Below, piece after piece: positions 1 through 11,519 of a stretch of 64,000 nucleotides of DNA; position 1 is the stretch's first letter; every line of letters starts with the position of its first letter. Source of the DNA: Streptomyces sp. S.PB5 (GTDB lineage: Bacteria > Actinomycetota > Actinomycetes > Streptomycetales > Streptomycetaceae). The stretch covers positions 124,001-188,000 of the forward strand of contig NZ_JAQMWP010000009.1 in assembly GCF_030403745.1 (NCBI RefSeq), in the 5' to 3' direction. Below the pieces are notes generated by a model. It was not told the DNA's origin. It worked only from the letters and a program-made list of their open reading frames with translations, and did no database searches. A program made the translations under genes and the position numbers.

Positions 1-2
1 AC

Positions 3-764
3 GAGGAGGACGACCACCGCAGCGCCGCCGAGCGCGCGGCCGCCGACCGGACCTGGGCGTTCGGGCACATCATCGTCGACGAGGCGCAGGAACTGTCGCC
101 GATGGCCTGGCGGTTGCTGATGCGGCGCAGCCCGACCCGCTCGATGACCCTGGTCGGCGACCCGGCGCAGACCGCGGAGGCGGCGGGCGTGGGCTCCTGG
201 GAGAAGATCCTCCAGCCGTACGTCGAGGACCGCTGGGAGCACACCCGCCTCGGCGTCAACTACCGCACCCCCGCCGAGATCATGGACCTCGCGGCGGCCG
301 TCGTACGGGCCGACAACCCGGACTTCGAACCGCCGAGTTCGGTGCGGTCGACAGGCGTACGGCCCTGGGTGCGCGGCACCGACGACCTGCCCGGCGCCGT
401 GGCCAAGGCGGTCGAGGAGCTGACGCCCGCCGAGGGGCGGCTCGCGGTCATCGCGCCGCGGCATCTGCACCGCAGGCTCGCGGCACAGCTGGACGGGGTG
501 ACGGCCGGCGCCGAGCCCGACCTGACGCGGACCGTCGTACTCCTCGATCCGCGGCAGTCGAAGGGGCTGGAATTCGACTCGGTGCTCGTGGTCGAGCCGG
601 GGCTGTACGGCACGAGCGATCTGTATGTGGCACTGACGCGGGCCACCCAGCGGCTGGGGGTGCTGCACACCGGGCGGCTGCCGAAGGGGATGGCGGAGAC
701 AAAAGGGGTGGCGGACGCAAAGGGGATGGTCGACACATCCGCAGAAGTCATCACCAAGCCGTAA
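3..764 (+). CDS. HelR/HelD-like UvrD-family ATPase, C-terminal part
   Basis: This is the C-terminal 253 residues of a superfamily 1 helicase-like ATPase; the start lies outside the window. Visible motifs are the Walker B/motif II element IIVDEAQELS at residues 24-33, motif III with LVGDPAQT, and the late motifs QSKGLEFDSVLVVEP and YVALTRATQRLGVLH, which match motifs V and VI of UvrD/HelD proteins. In actinobacteria, stand-alone proteins with this C-terminus are often HelR/HelD, which remove RNA polymerase from stalled or rifampicin-bound complexes. The RNA-polymerase-binding arms would be upstream, so the HelR assignment is inferred and a generic DNA helicase IV is possible. The tail carries near-repeats of KGMA/KGVA and looks disordered. 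Confidence 0.8.
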   Translation, partial: EEDDHRSAAERAAADRTWAFGHIIVDEAQELSPMAWRLLMRRSPTRSMTLVGDPAQTAEAAGVGSWEKILQPYVEDRWEHTRLGVNYRTPAEIMDLAAAVVRADNPDFEPPSSVRSTGVRPWVRGTDDLPGAVAKAVEELTPAEGRLAVIAPRHLHRRLAAQLDGVTAGAEPDLTRTVVLLDPRQSKGLEFDSVLVVEPGLYGTSDLYVALTRATQRLGVLHTGRLPKGMAETKGVADAKGMVDTSAEVITKP

Positions 765-818
765 CAGTTCGCGCACCCGTCACCGCGTGTGCACGGCCGG
801 TGCGGTAAGCGTGTGCGT

Positions 819-2219
819 ATGAACGTCCACCCGCACACGACCCCGCCACCGGCCGACGGCACCCCGCTCGAGTCGCTGCCCGTCGAGCCGCTGCTCACCG
901 CGGAGTTCGACGTCGACCCCGGCGCGGTGTACGAGCGGCTGCGGCACACCTACGGCCCGGTCGCCCCGGTCGGGCTGATGGGCGTGCCGGTGTGGCTGGT
1001 GCTCGGGTACGCCGAGGTCACCGAGGTGCTGCGGAACGAGGGCCAGTGGCGGCGGGACGTCCGGTACTGGCGGGCCCGGGCCGAGGGACGACTGCCGCGG
1101 GACTGGCCGCTGCTGGCCGGGTACGAGGTGCGGCAGACGATGTTCATGGACGACGAGGAGCACCGGGCGGCCCGCCGCACCCTGCACTCGGCGCTCGGCC
1201 CCTTCCAGGACACCCGCAACCCCGAGGGCTGGGAACTGCGGGCCGCCGTCGCCCGGTACGCCGACGAACTGGTCGGGCTGCTCGCCGCCGAGTCGGGGTC
1301 CGTGGGCTTCGCCGACCTCGGCGCCCAGTACACCCGGCCGCTGCTGCTCATGATCACGACCAGGCTCTTCGGCTGCCCCGTGGAGATGGGCGACGAACTC
1401 GTCATGGACGTGTGGCGGATGCTGGACGGCGGACCGGACTCCGGACCGGCGACGGGACGGGCGCTGGGGGCGTTCACCCGGCTCGCCGCGCACCGGCGGG
1501 CCCGGCCCGGCGACGACCTCACCTCCTACATGCTGCTCTCCGACCCGCAGTTGAGCGACGAGCAGCTCGGGCGCGAGCTGTTCATGAACGCGGTCTACCT
1601 CAACGACATCACCGGCAACATGGTCCTCAACACGCTGCTGGAGGTCCTGCGCGGCAACGCGACCGTCCGGCGCAGCCTGCCGACCGGGCAGCTCGGCGAG
1701 ACCGTCAACCGGGCGGCCCTCGTCAACCCGCCCGTGGCCAACATGTGCTTCCGGTTCGCCGCGCGGGACGTGCAGCTCGGGAACGTGTGGGTGCGGGCCG
1801 GCGACATCGTCTCCCCGTCGGCCGCGGCCGCCCACCGCGACCTGCTGGCGCTCAGCTCCTCCCACATGGTGGGCTCCATGGTCTCCACCCGCGCGCACCT
1901 GGGCTGGGGTGCCGGAACGCACCAATGCCCCAGCGCGGCCCGCGAGTTGGCCGGAATGATCGTCACGACCGCGGTCGGCCGCGTCCTCGACCACTTCACC
2001 CGCGCGGAACTGACCCTGCCCCCGGACCAGTTGCCGTGGCGCTCCGGCCCGGTGGTCCGGGGACTGCGCCTGCTGCCGGTGCGCTACGAGCTGGGGCCCA
2101 GGGCTCCTTCCGCACCCCGGCGCACGCCCCCTGCGGCGGTCCCGGCGAACCAGTCGACGGAGCACGAGTCGCGTGGGTTGCTGTCGATCCTGCGCAAGCT
2201 GATGTTCGGCGGACGCTGA
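819..2219 (+). CDS. Cytochrome P450, atypical, lacking the ExxR motif
   Basis: A haem-thiolate monooxygenase fold of 466 residues from ATG 819; GTG 789 in the same frame is an alternative start and neither has a good ribosome site. The haem loop reads GWGAGTHQCP with the ligand Cys at about residue 370, so the usual Phe is Trp and the Gly after Cys is Pro. The K-helix region reads NRAALVNPPV: where other P450s have Glu-x-x-Arg, this has Arg and Leu. This pattern resembles the Streptomyces CYP156/CYP157 group found in conservons, which also lack ExxR, but no conservon genes (cvnA-D) are adjacent. A 40-residue tail after the fold is Pro/Arg rich and ends in a short amphipathic stretch. No ferredoxin gene is beside it. 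Substrate unknown. Confidence 0.85.
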   Translation: MNVHPHTTPPPADGTPLESLPVEPLLTAEFDVDPGAVYERLRHTYGPVAPVGLMGVPVWLVLGYAEVTEVLRNEGQWRRDVRYWRARAEGRLPRDWPLLAGYEVRQTMFMDDEEHRAARRTLHSALGPFQDTRNPEGWELRAAVARYADELVGLLAAESGSVGFADLGAQYTRPLLLMITTRLFGCPVEMGDELVMDVWRMLDGGPDSGPATGRALGAFTRLAAHRRARPGDDLTSYMLLSDPQLSDEQLGRELFMNAVYLNDITGNMVLNTLLEVLRGNATVRRSLPTGQLGETVNRAALVNPPVANMCFRFAARDVQLGNVWVRAGDIVSPSAAAAHRDLLALSSSHMVGSMVSTRAHLGWGAGTHQCPSAARELAGMIVTTAVGRVLDHFTRAELTLPPDQLPWRSGPVVRGLRLLPVRYELGPRAPSAPRRTPPAAVPANQSTEHESRGLLSILRKLMFGGR

Positions 2220-2220
2220 C

Positions 2221-2244
2221 CTCGCGTCGTTCTGGTGACGCGAG
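2221..2244. terminator. Hairpin between convergent P450 and glgB
   Basis: An 8-bp perfect stem, CTCGCGTC with GACGCGAG, and an 8-nt loop lie directly after the P450 stop codon and 62 bp past the glgB stop on the other strand. It has no long U tract, as is usual in Streptomyces, and could serve both transcripts. Confidence 0.5.
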
Positions 2245-2305
2245 CGGGCCAGGGCAGGCCGACGCGATCGTCCGAGAAGTCCCTCGTGCCGCCCGGTTCG
2301 GATCC

Positions 2306-4777
2306 CTAGGCCGGCCGCAGCCACACCGTTGCCAGGGGCGGCAGGGTGAGGGTGATGCTCGCGGGGCGGCCGTGCCAGGCCGTCGCCTCCGGTTTGACCG
2401 GGTCGGGGTTGGTGATGTCGCCGCCGCCGTACTTGCCGACGTCGGTGTTGAGGGACTCGTGCCAGGCGGGGACGTCGTCGGGGACGCCGAGCCGGTAGTC
2501 GTGGCGGACGACGGGGGAGAAGTTGGAGACCGAGAGGAGCGGCACGCCCTCCGCGTCGAGGCGGAGGAAGGCGAAGACGTTGTCCTCGGCCGCGTCCCCC
2601 ACGATCCACTGGAAGCCGTCGGGGGTGGTGTCCCGCTGCCACAGCGCCGGGGTGTGGCGGTAGACGATGTTGAGGTCACGGACCAGGTCCCGCACCCCAC
2701 GGTGATCGGCCTCGGCGCCGTACGCCGGGTCGAGCAGCCACCAGTCCGGACCGTGCGCCTCGGACCACTCCGCGCCCTGGGCGAACTCCTGGCCCATGAA
2801 GAGGAGTTGCTTGCCGGGGTGGGCCCACATGAAGCCCAGATAGGCCCGGTGGGTGGCCCGCTGCTGCCACCAGTCGCCCGGCATCTTCGACACCAACGAC
2901 CGTTTGCCGTGCACGACTTCGTCGTGGGAGATCGGCAGGACGTAGTTCTCGCTGTACGCGTACACCATCGAGAAGGTCATCTCGTTGTGGTGGTACTTGC
3001 GGTGCACCGGTTCGTGCTGCACATACCCCAGCGAGTCGTGCATCCAGCCCATGTTCCACTTCAGCCCGAAGCCGAGGCCACCGAAGCCGCCCGGCCCGAT
3101 GTGATGCGTGGCCCGGGTGACGCCGTCCCAGGCGGTCGACTCCTCGGCGATGGTCACCACACCCGGCACCCGCCGGTACACGGTCGCGTTCATCTCCTGC
3201 AGGAACGCCACCGCGTCCAGGTTCTCCCGGCCCCCGTGCTCGTTCGGCACCCACTGGCCCGGCTCGCGCGAGTAGTCGAGGTAGAGCATCGAGGCGACCG
3301 CGTCCACCCGCAGCCCGTCGATATGGAACTCCTCGCACCAGTAAAGGGCGTTGGCGACCAGGAAGTTGCGCACCTCGCGGCGTCCGTAGTCGAACTCCAG
3401 CGTGCCCCAGTCGGGGTGGGCGGAGCGCAGCGGATCCTCGTGCTCGTACAGCGGCCGTCCGTCGAACTCGGCCAACGCCCAGTCGTCGCGCGGGAAGTGC
3501 GCCGGCACCCAGTCCATCAGCACGCCGATACCGGCCTGGTGGAGGGCGTCGACCAGGTACTTGAAGTCGTCCGGGGTGCCAAGGCGGGCCGTCGGCGCGT
3601 AGAACCCGGTGACCTGGTAACCCCATGAGCCGCCGAACGGGTGCTCGGCGACCGGCATCAGCTCGACGTGGGTGAACCCGAGGTCCTTGACGTACGCGGG
3701 AAGCTGCTCGGCGAGTTGACGGTACGTCAGCCCAGGGCGCCAGGACGGGAGATGGATCTCGTACACCGAGAACGGTCCCTCGTGCGCCGGGATGTCCCCG
3801 CGCCGCTCCAGCCACGCCTCGTCCTGCCACTCGTGGTGCGAGGCGTGCACGATCGACGAGGTGTTCGGCGGGGCCTCCGTGCGGCGGGCCAGCGGGTCGG
3901 CACGCAGCGTCTTCGAACCGTCCGGCCGGGTGATCTCGAACTTGTACAGCTCGCCCTCGCCGATCCCGGGCACGAAGAGCTCCCAGATCCCGGAGGAGCC
4001 CAGCGAGCGCATCGGGAATCCGGTGCCGTCCCAGAAGTTGAAGGTGCCGGCCAGGCTCACACCGCGCGCGTTCGGCGCCCACACCGTGAAGCGGGTGCCG
4101 GGCACGCCCTGGTGGGTCATCGGCTGGGCCCCGAGCGCCGTCCACAGCTGCTCGTGCCGGCCCTCGCCGATCAGATGAAGGTCCAGATCGCCCAGGGCGG
4201 GCAGGAAACGGTACGCGTCCTCGGTCTCCTGCGCGCTCCCCTCGTACGCCACGAGCAGCCGGTACTCCGGCACGTCACGCAGCGGCAGCAGGCCCGAGAA
4301 GAAGCCGTCGCCGTCGTCGTGCAGCTCGGCTCGCAGGGTTCCCGAGACGACCGTGACGGACAGGGCGTACGGCTTGAAGACACGGAAGGCGACACCGCCG
4401 GGCACCGGGTGGGCGCCGAGGACGGAGTGCGGGGAGTGGTGGGTGGCGGAGAGGAGGCGGTCGCGGTCGTGGGCGTCGAGGGCGGACGCCTCCGGCGGTT
4501 GAGCGGGGGCGGGCGAGGCCGCCTTGGCGGTGGCTGCCTTGGAGGTGGTCGCCTTTGCGGTGACCGTCTCTGCAGTGGTCGTCTTCTTCGTGGTCGTCTT
4601 CTTCGTGCCGGTCTTCTTCGCGGCGGTCTTCTTCGCAGGGACCTTCTTCGCCGCGGCCTTCTTCACGGCGGGCTTCTCGGCGGCTGCCTTCTTGACCGCT
4701 GCCTTCTTCACGCTTTTCGCGGCCTTCTTGGCCGACTTCTTCGGATCCGGATCGCTGGACGGGGGGCGCGGCGTCAC
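2306..4777 (-). CDS. glgB: 1,4-alpha-glucan branching enzyme
   Basis: Introduces alpha-1,6 branches into the linear glucan made by GlgE or GlgA (GH13). The start is GTG 4777 with GGAGG nine bases upstream. After an unusual first 85 residues come CBM48-type N-domains and the TIM barrel with the nucleophile motif GLRVDAV, the acid motif AEEST and PISHDEVVHGK. The total of 823 residues is about 90 longer than a typical branching enzyme because residues 12-75 are a Lys/Ala/Thr repeat (KKAA, AKKT, KKTTT) like a histone H1 tail. It is the last gene of glgE-treS-mak-glgB, 31 bp after the maltokinase gene. The enzyme assignment is secure; the tail is the odd feature. Confidence 0.97.
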   Translation of the reverse strand: MTPRPPSSDPDPKKSAKKAAKSVKKAAVKKAAAEKPAVKKAAAKKVPAKKTAAKKTGTKKTTTKKTTTAETVTAKATTSKAATAKAASPAPAQPPEASALDAHDRDRLLSATHHSPHSVLGAHPVPGGVAFRVFKPYALSVTVVSGTLRAELHDDGDGFFSGLLPLRDVPEYRLLVAYEGSAQETEDAYRFLPALGDLDLHLIGEGRHEQLWTALGAQPMTHQGVPGTRFTVWAPNARGVSLAGTFNFWDGTGFPMRSLGSSGIWELFVPGIGEGELYKFEITRPDGSKTLRADPLARRTEAPPNTSSIVHASHHEWQDEAWLERRGDIPAHEGPFSVYEIHLPSWRPGLTYRQLAEQLPAYVKDLGFTHVELMPVAEHPFGGSWGYQVTGFYAPTARLGTPDDFKYLVDALHQAGIGVLMDWVPAHFPRDDWALAEFDGRPLYEHEDPLRSAHPDWGTLEFDYGRREVRNFLVANALYWCEEFHIDGLRVDAVASMLYLDYSREPGQWVPNEHGGRENLDAVAFLQEMNATVYRRVPGVVTIAEESTAWDGVTRATHHIGPGGFGGLGFGLKWNMGWMHDSLGYVQHEPVHRKYHHNEMTFSMVYAYSENYVLPISHDEVVHGKRSLVSKMPGDWWQQRATHRAYLGFMWAHPGKQLLFMGQEFAQGAEWSEAHGPDWWLLDPAYGAEADHRGVRDLVRDLNIVYRHTPALWQRDTTPDGFQWIVGDAAEDNVFAFLRLDAEGVPLLSVSNFSPVVRHDYRLGVPDDVPAWHESLNTDVGKYGGGDITNPDPVKPEATAWHGRPASITLTLPPLATVWLRPA

Positions 4778-4808
4778 GGGTGGAGCCTCCTCGGCTGTGC
4801 GGGTCGGA

Positions 4809-6206
4809 TCAGGTCAGATCGGATGTGGCGTACCGCTCGATCGCGGCCATCGGCACGGGGAGCCAGTCGGGCCGGTGACGGGCCTCGTAGACGACCTCGT
4901 AGATCGCCTTGTCCGTCTCGTAGGCGCGCAGCAGCACCGGGTCGGTACGCGGATCGGTGCCGGAGACCTCGGCGTATCCGGAGCAGTAGGCGGCCCGGCA
5001 GGCGTGGGCCCAGCCAGGCATCGGGGGGTCGGCCGAGAGGGCCGCGTAGTCGAAGGAGCGGAGCATGCCGGCCACGTCCCGGGCCGGAGGCTGCGGCAGC
5101 CGGCGTTCGGCCAGCGGCTTCGACGGCTCGCCCTCGAAGTCGATCAGCGACCACGAACCGGCGGGCGAGCGCAGGCACTGACCGAGGTGCAGATCGCCGT
5201 GGATGCGCTGCGCCGTCCAGGTACGGCCCTCCGCCGCCAGGTCGGCCAGCGCCGTGAACGCCGAGTACAGACCGGGGGCGTACGCCCGGAGCGCGGGGAC
5301 CGCCTGCACGGCCGTCTCCAGCCGTTCGATCATGCCGTCGACCAGCGGTTGCAGCTGGGCGTGGCCCAGGGCCACCGCGGGCAGTGCCCGGGCGAGCGCG
5401 GTGTGCACCTCGGCGGTGGCCCGCCCCAGCGCCCGGGCCTCCCCGGCGAAGTCCTCCCCCTTGGCCAGCTCGCGCAAGGCCAGTTCCCAGCCGTCCGCCG
5501 CGCCCTTGACGAAGGGCTGGAGCACCCCGAGGACGTACGACTCCTCGGTCCCGTCGCCGAGGTCCGCGTGCAGCCACGCCGTCGGCGCCGGTACCCGCGG
5601 GCAGCCTTCGCGGGCCAGCGCCAACGGCAGTTCGAGGTCGGGATTGACGCCGGGCGTGACCCGGCGCAGCAGCTTCAGGATGAACGTATCTCCGTAGACG
5701 ATCGACGAGTTCGACTGCTCGGCGGTCATCATGCGCGGCACGAGTCCCGGCCGGATCTCCTGCCCCGGGTCGCGCTCGAAGCGCAGCCCGCCGATCCGGG
5801 CCCGCGCGCGCAGCGCCTCCAGGAGGACCTCGGCGGGCCGGGGGTCGTACAGGGCCTCGTACACCGTGTGGCCGGCGAGCGGGCCCTCCTCCAGATGTCC
5901 GATCAGCGCGGGCGCGAGATGGGGTGGCAGCGCCTCGCGCACACCTATGAGGAGCTGGTAGCAGTCGCCGGGGTGCGACTCGGCGCCCAGGGCGAGCGGC
6001 TGGTGGGCGCGGACCAGCAGGTGGTACAGGCCCAGCCTGCTGTGGGCCGGAAGCAGCTCGGTCTCCGCGACCAGGGAGAACCCGGTGACCGGACGCCCCT
6101 TGCCCGCGAACCAGCGCTGGCGCGGCAGCCACTCCCGCAGCAGTGGATCAAGTGACGCGAGCAGGGCGGGACTTGTCGTGGCAGTACGGATGACGGCTTC
6201 CGACAT
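4809..6206 (-). CDS. mak: Maltokinase
   Basis: Phosphorylates maltose with ATP to give alpha-maltose-1-phosphate, the donor used by GlgE. The 465 residues have an aminoglycoside-phosphotransferase-like kinase fold: the N-terminal cap contains RQRWFAGKGRPV, and the catalytic and metal-binding motifs HGDLHLGQ and DFEGEP follow near residues 320-350. It lies between treS and glgB as in other actinobacterial GlgE loci; in some actinobacteria it is fused to treS (Pep2), but here it is separate. ATG 6206 fits the family N-terminus. A hairpin lies in the 93-bp gap between treS and this gene. Confidence 0.95.
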   Translation of the reverse strand: MSEAVIRTATTSPALLASLDPLLREWLPRQRWFAGKGRPVTGFSLVAETELLPAHSRLGLYHLLVRAHQPLALGAESHPGDCYQLLIGVREALPPHLAPALIGHLEEGPLAGHTVYEALYDPRPAEVLLEALRARARIGGLRFERDPGQEIRPGLVPRMMTAEQSNSSIVYGDTFILKLLRRVTPGVNPDLELPLALAREGCPRVPAPTAWLHADLGDGTEESYVLGVLQPFVKGAADGWELALRELAKGEDFAGEARALGRATAEVHTALARALPAVALGHAQLQPLVDGMIERLETAVQAVPALRAYAPGLYSAFTALADLAAEGRTWTAQRIHGDLHLGQCLRSPAGSWSLIDFEGEPSKPLAERRLPQPPARDVAGMLRSFDYAALSADPPMPGWAHACRAAYCSGYAEVSGTDPRTDPVLLRAYETDKAIYEVVYEARHRPDWLPVPMAAIERYATSDLT

Positions 6207-6258
6207 GGCGTCGCGTCCTTTCCCCGGGTGGGCGGGGTGTTACTGATGCGTGCCCCGG

Positions 6259-6292
6259 GCGGGACGGGAGAAACCGAGGAACTCCGTCCCGC
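6259..6292 (-). terminator. Intra-operon hairpin between treS and mak
   Basis: An 11-bp GC-rich stem (GCGGGACGG-GAG with CTC-CGTCCCGC, one bulged G) and an 11-nt loop lie just after the treS stop. There is no U tract. It may partly terminate transcription or stabilise the upstream mRNA, lowering mak and glgB relative to glgE and treS; this is inference from position only. Confidence 0.45.
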
Positions 6293-6299
6293 CGGGCTT

Positions 6300-7996
<1,697 letters not shown>

Positions 7997-8000
<4 letters not shown>

Positions 8001-10081
8001 GTTGTGGGTGACCCTCCGATCTGCGGGGTGGACGGTCGCAGGACGGTGAGGATGTGCGCGGGGCGAGTGCCCGGTTCGAGACGCACGTAGTTCGCCCTGC
8101 CCCAGTGATAGGTCTCGCCGGTGAGCTCGTCGCGCACCGGCACCGACTCGTGCCATTCCAGGCCGAGTTGCGGCATGTCCAACGAGACCGTGGCCTCCTG
8201 GGTGTGGTGAGGGTCGAGGTTGGCGACCACCAGAACCGTGTTCGAGCCGCTCCGCTTCGAGTACGCGATCACCGCTTCCTGGTCCGCGTGGTGGAAGTGG
8301 AGGTCGCGCAGCTGCTGGAGGGCGGGGCTGGCGCGCCTGATCTGGTTGAGGCGGGTGATCAGGGGTGTGATGGAGTCGGTGTTCTCCCAGTCGCGGGGGC
8401 GGAGTTGGTATTTCTCCGAGTGGAGGTACTCCTCGCTGCCCTCGCGCAGCGGGGTGTTCTCGCACAGTTCGTAGCCGCTGTAGATGCCCCAGGTCGGGGA
8501 GAGGGTCGCGGCGAGGACGGCGCGGACCTCGAAGGCGGGGCGGCCGCCGTGCTGGAGGTAGGCGTGCAGGATGTCGGGGGTGTTGGCGAAGAAGTTGGGC
8601 CGCATGTAGGCCGCCGCCTCGCCGGACAGCTGTGTCAGATACTCGGTGAGTTCGTCCTTGGTGTTGCGCCAGGTGAAGTACGTGTAGGACTGCTGGAAGC
8701 CGATCTGCGCGAGGGTGTGCATCATCGCCGGGCGGGTGAACGCCTCGGCCAGGAAGATCACATCGGGGTCGGTGGCGTTGATGTCCGCGATCACCCGCTG
8801 CCAGAAGATGACCGGCTTGGTGTGCGGATTGTCCACCCGGAAGATCCGCACCCCGTGGTCCATCCAGTGCCGCAGCACCCGCAGCGTCTCGGTGATCAGA
8901 CCGTCCAGGTCGGCGTCGAAGGCGACGGGGTAGATGTCCTGGTACTTCTTCGGCGGGTTCTCCGCATAGGCGATGGTGCCGTCCGGGCGGTGATGGAACC
9001 ACTCCGGATGTTTGTGCACCCAGGGATGGTCCGGCGAGCACTGCAGGGCGAAGTCGAGAGCGATCTCCAGGCCGTGCCGGCGGGCCTCGCGCACGAACCA
9101 GTCGAAGTCCTCGAGCGTCCCCAGATCGGGGTGGATCGCGTCATGGCCGCCCTCGGGGGACCCGATCGCCCACGGCACCCCGACATCCTCGGCGGTCGCC
9201 GACAGCGTGTTGTTGGGCCCCTTGCGGAAGGTGGTTCCGATGGGATGAATAGGCGGGAGATAGACGACGTCGAAGCCCATCTCGGCGATCGCCTCGAAGC
9301 GCCGGGCGGCCGTGCGGAAGGTGCCGTGCGGCTGCTCGGGCGTGCCCTCGGAGCGCGGGAAGAACTCGTACCAGGACCCGTACAGCGCCCGCTCCCGCTC
9401 CACCAGCAGCGGCAGTTCCTCCGACGCGGTCACCAGCTCCCGCAACGGATACCGGGCCAGCACCCCGTCCACCTCGGGGGTGAGGGCGGCCGCCAGCCGG
9501 GCCGTGGCCGGGCGGTTCTCGTCCCGGAGGGCCTCCACGGCGGTCCGGAGCACCTTGCGCAGGCCCTCGCCCTTGGGGACATCGGCGGCGGCCCGTTCGT
9601 ACAGGCGTGCGCCCTCCTCCAGGACCAGGTCGGTGTCCATGCCCGCCGGGATCTTGATCTGGGCGTGGTGGCGCCAGGTCGAGACTGGGTCGCCCCAGGC
9701 CTCGACCAGATAGCTCCACAGGCCCTCGGTGTCCGGAGTGACGTCGGCGCCCCAGCGGTCGGTGCCCGGGGCGAGTTCGCGCATCGGGGTCCAGGGGCCG
9801 GCGCGGCCCTCTGGGTCCTTCAGTACGACGTTGGCGGCGACCGCGTCATGGCCCTCACGGAACACGGTGGCCGAGATCTGGAAGGTCTCGCCGGTGACCG
9901 CCTTCGCGGGCCGGCGTCCGCGCTGGACGACCGGGCGCACGTCGAGGACGGGTATGCGTCCGATGCCGTCGCCCGTGTCGGGTGGTTCGGGGGGCGGCGG
10001 TCCGGGGGTGACCGAATGCCGCTCGGGGGGTGTCTCGGTGCCGGTCGTCGGGGGTGCTGACGAGTGGTGCGTGGCGGGCAT
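7997..10081 (-). CDS. glgE: Alpha-1,4-glucan:maltose-1-phosphate maltosyltransferase
   Basis: Extends alpha-1,4-glucans by two glucose units from maltose-1-phosphate (GH13_3). The start chosen is ATG 10081, six bases after AGGAG; the frame continues to 10210 but that part has no ribosome site. This gives 694 residues: a Pro/Thr-rich disordered first 45, an N-domain starting near IGRIPVLDVRPVVQRG, then the barrel with VVYLPPIHPIG, FRVDNPHTKPVIFWQ (nucleophile Asp) and IFLAEAFTRP (acid Glu). It is first in the operon and its stop overlaps the treS start. The 3' part has a TFRKGPNNT/ENPPKKYQDIYP active-site region typical of GlgE. Confidence 0.96.
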
Positions 10082-10270
10082 GACCGCTCCTGTCCGCGTC
10101 AACGTGGGTGGGCGGATGGCTGTGGGGAGGTGGGTCCTGCGGGGTGGTGCCTGGAGTTGCCTGGTGTTCCCGTGATCTGGCCGGGGGTCGTACCGGAGGA
10201 GCCTTCCCACCCTATTCGGGTGGGCAATCCGGCACTTTGTTAACTACTCACGCGTATGTCTACACACAAG

Positions 10271-10301
10271 ACCGGCCCCGTTCGTGATGAAGGGGGCCGG
10301 T
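10271..10301 (-). terminator. Terminator after the subtilisin-like protease gene
   Basis: A perfect 9-bp stem, ACCGGCCCC with GGGGCCGGT, and a 13-nt loop lie 16 bp beyond the protease stop codon on the minus strand. It separates the protease from glgE, whose promoter must lie between here and 10081. Confidence 0.65.
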
Positions 10302-10316
10302 ACCTGTGAACTGCCC

Positions 10317-11519
10317 TTACGAGGGCGGGACCTGCAGAAGTTTGTTCGGCGAGGCGAGGCCGCGGCCCGAGATTTTGCCGGATGCGGAAAGTGCGACCAG
10401 TGCCTTGGAGACCTGCGCGGGTGTGGACTTGCGGTGGTCGGCCAGATAGAGCGCGGCCGTCCCCGCCGCGTGCGGCGACGCCATCGACGTACCCGAGTAG
10501 GTCGCCTTGGCGCTGTCTCCCTTGTTGGACGCCGAGGTGATGGCGACGCCGGGGGCGAACAGGTCCAGGGCCGCGCCGTAGTTGGAGAAGTCGGCGCGCG
10601 CGTCCTTCTTGTCGGCCGCGCCGACGGTGATCGCCTGCTTGACGCCGGCGGGCGAGTAGAGGGACGCCGGCAGTCCGTCGTTGCCCGCCGCGACCGTGTA
10701 CGTGACCCCCGACTTGATCGAGTTCCGTACGGCGGCGTCGAGCTGGGCGTTGCGGTAGCCGCCGAGGCTCACATTGGCGACCGCCGGCTTCTCGGCGTGC
10801 TTGGTGACCCAGTCGATACCCGCGATGACCTGGGCCGTCGTACCCGAGCCGGAGTTGTCGAGGACGCGTACGGCGACGAGCTCGGCCTTCTTGGCGACGC
10901 CGTACCTGGCGCCCGCGACGGTGCCGGCGACATGGGTGCCGTGGCCGTTGCCGTCGGCGGCGAACCGGTCGTTGCCGACGAAGTCCCAGCCGTAGCTCGC
11001 GCGCCCGCCGAAGTCCTTGTGCGAGATGCGGATACCGGTGTCGATGACATAGACCGTCACCCCGGCGCCCGCGGAATCGGGCCAGGTGTAGCTCTTGTCC
11101 AGCGGCAGGTTCTGCTGGTCGATCCGGTCGAGCCCCCAGGACGGCGGGTTCTGCTGGGTGTGCTCCAGCGTCACCCGGGTGTCCTGGACGACCGACGCCA
11201 CACGGGAGTCGGCGGCGAGCAGCTTGGCCTGTCTCTCATCGGCCTTGATCGCATAGCCGTTGAGGACCGTGCTGTAGGTGTGGCTGATTTTCGCCCCGTA
11301 CCTGTCGGCGAGGCTCTTCCCCGCCGTCGACGGGGCCTTCGTTCCGCCCTTGAGCGTCACCAGGTAACTTCCGCTGACGGCGCCGGGTTCATCGGCGCCG
11401 AGTATCCGCCCCTCCGGTACGGCGTGCGCGGGCAGGGTGATGGCCGAAAGCGCGGCGGCACAGGTCACCGCGGTCAAGCCCCCCGCCCAGCGCAGACGCC
11501 GGGTTCGCGTCCGTGCCAT
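10317..11519 (-). CDS. Secreted subtilisin-like serine protease (S8)
   Basis: An exported endopeptidase of 400 residues. The start is ATG 11519, giving a signal peptide (MARTRTRR, hydrophobic stretch, cut near LPAHA). Residues about 45-125 form an inhibitor-I9 propeptide (GSYLVTLKGG to VVQDTRVTLE). The mature S8 domain has the triad in VYVIDTGI (Asp), GHGTHVAGT (His) and SGTSMASPHAAG (Ser). This layout matches proteinase K/aqualysin-type enzymes without a C-terminal extra domain. It sits alone between divergent glgP and the glgE operon, with its own terminator. Confidence 0.95.
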   Translation of the reverse strand: MARTRTRRLRWAGGLTAVTCAAALSAITLPAHAVPEGRILGADEPGAVSGSYLVTLKGGTKAPSTAGKSLADRYGAKISHTYSTVLNGYAIKADERQAKLLAADSRVASVVQDTRVTLEHTQQNPPSWGLDRIDQQNLPLDKSYTWPDSAGAGVTVYVIDTGIRISHKDFGGRASYGWDFVGNDRFAADGNGHGTHVAGTVAGARYGVAKKAELVAVRVLDNSGSGTTAQVIAGIDWVTKHAEKPAVANVSLGGYRNAQLDAAVRNSIKSGVTYTVAAGNDGLPASLYSPAGVKQAITVGAADKKDARADFSNYGAALDLFAPGVAITSASNKGDSAKATYSGTSMASPHAAGTAALYLADHRKSTPAQVSKALVALSASGKISGRGLASPNKLLQVPPS

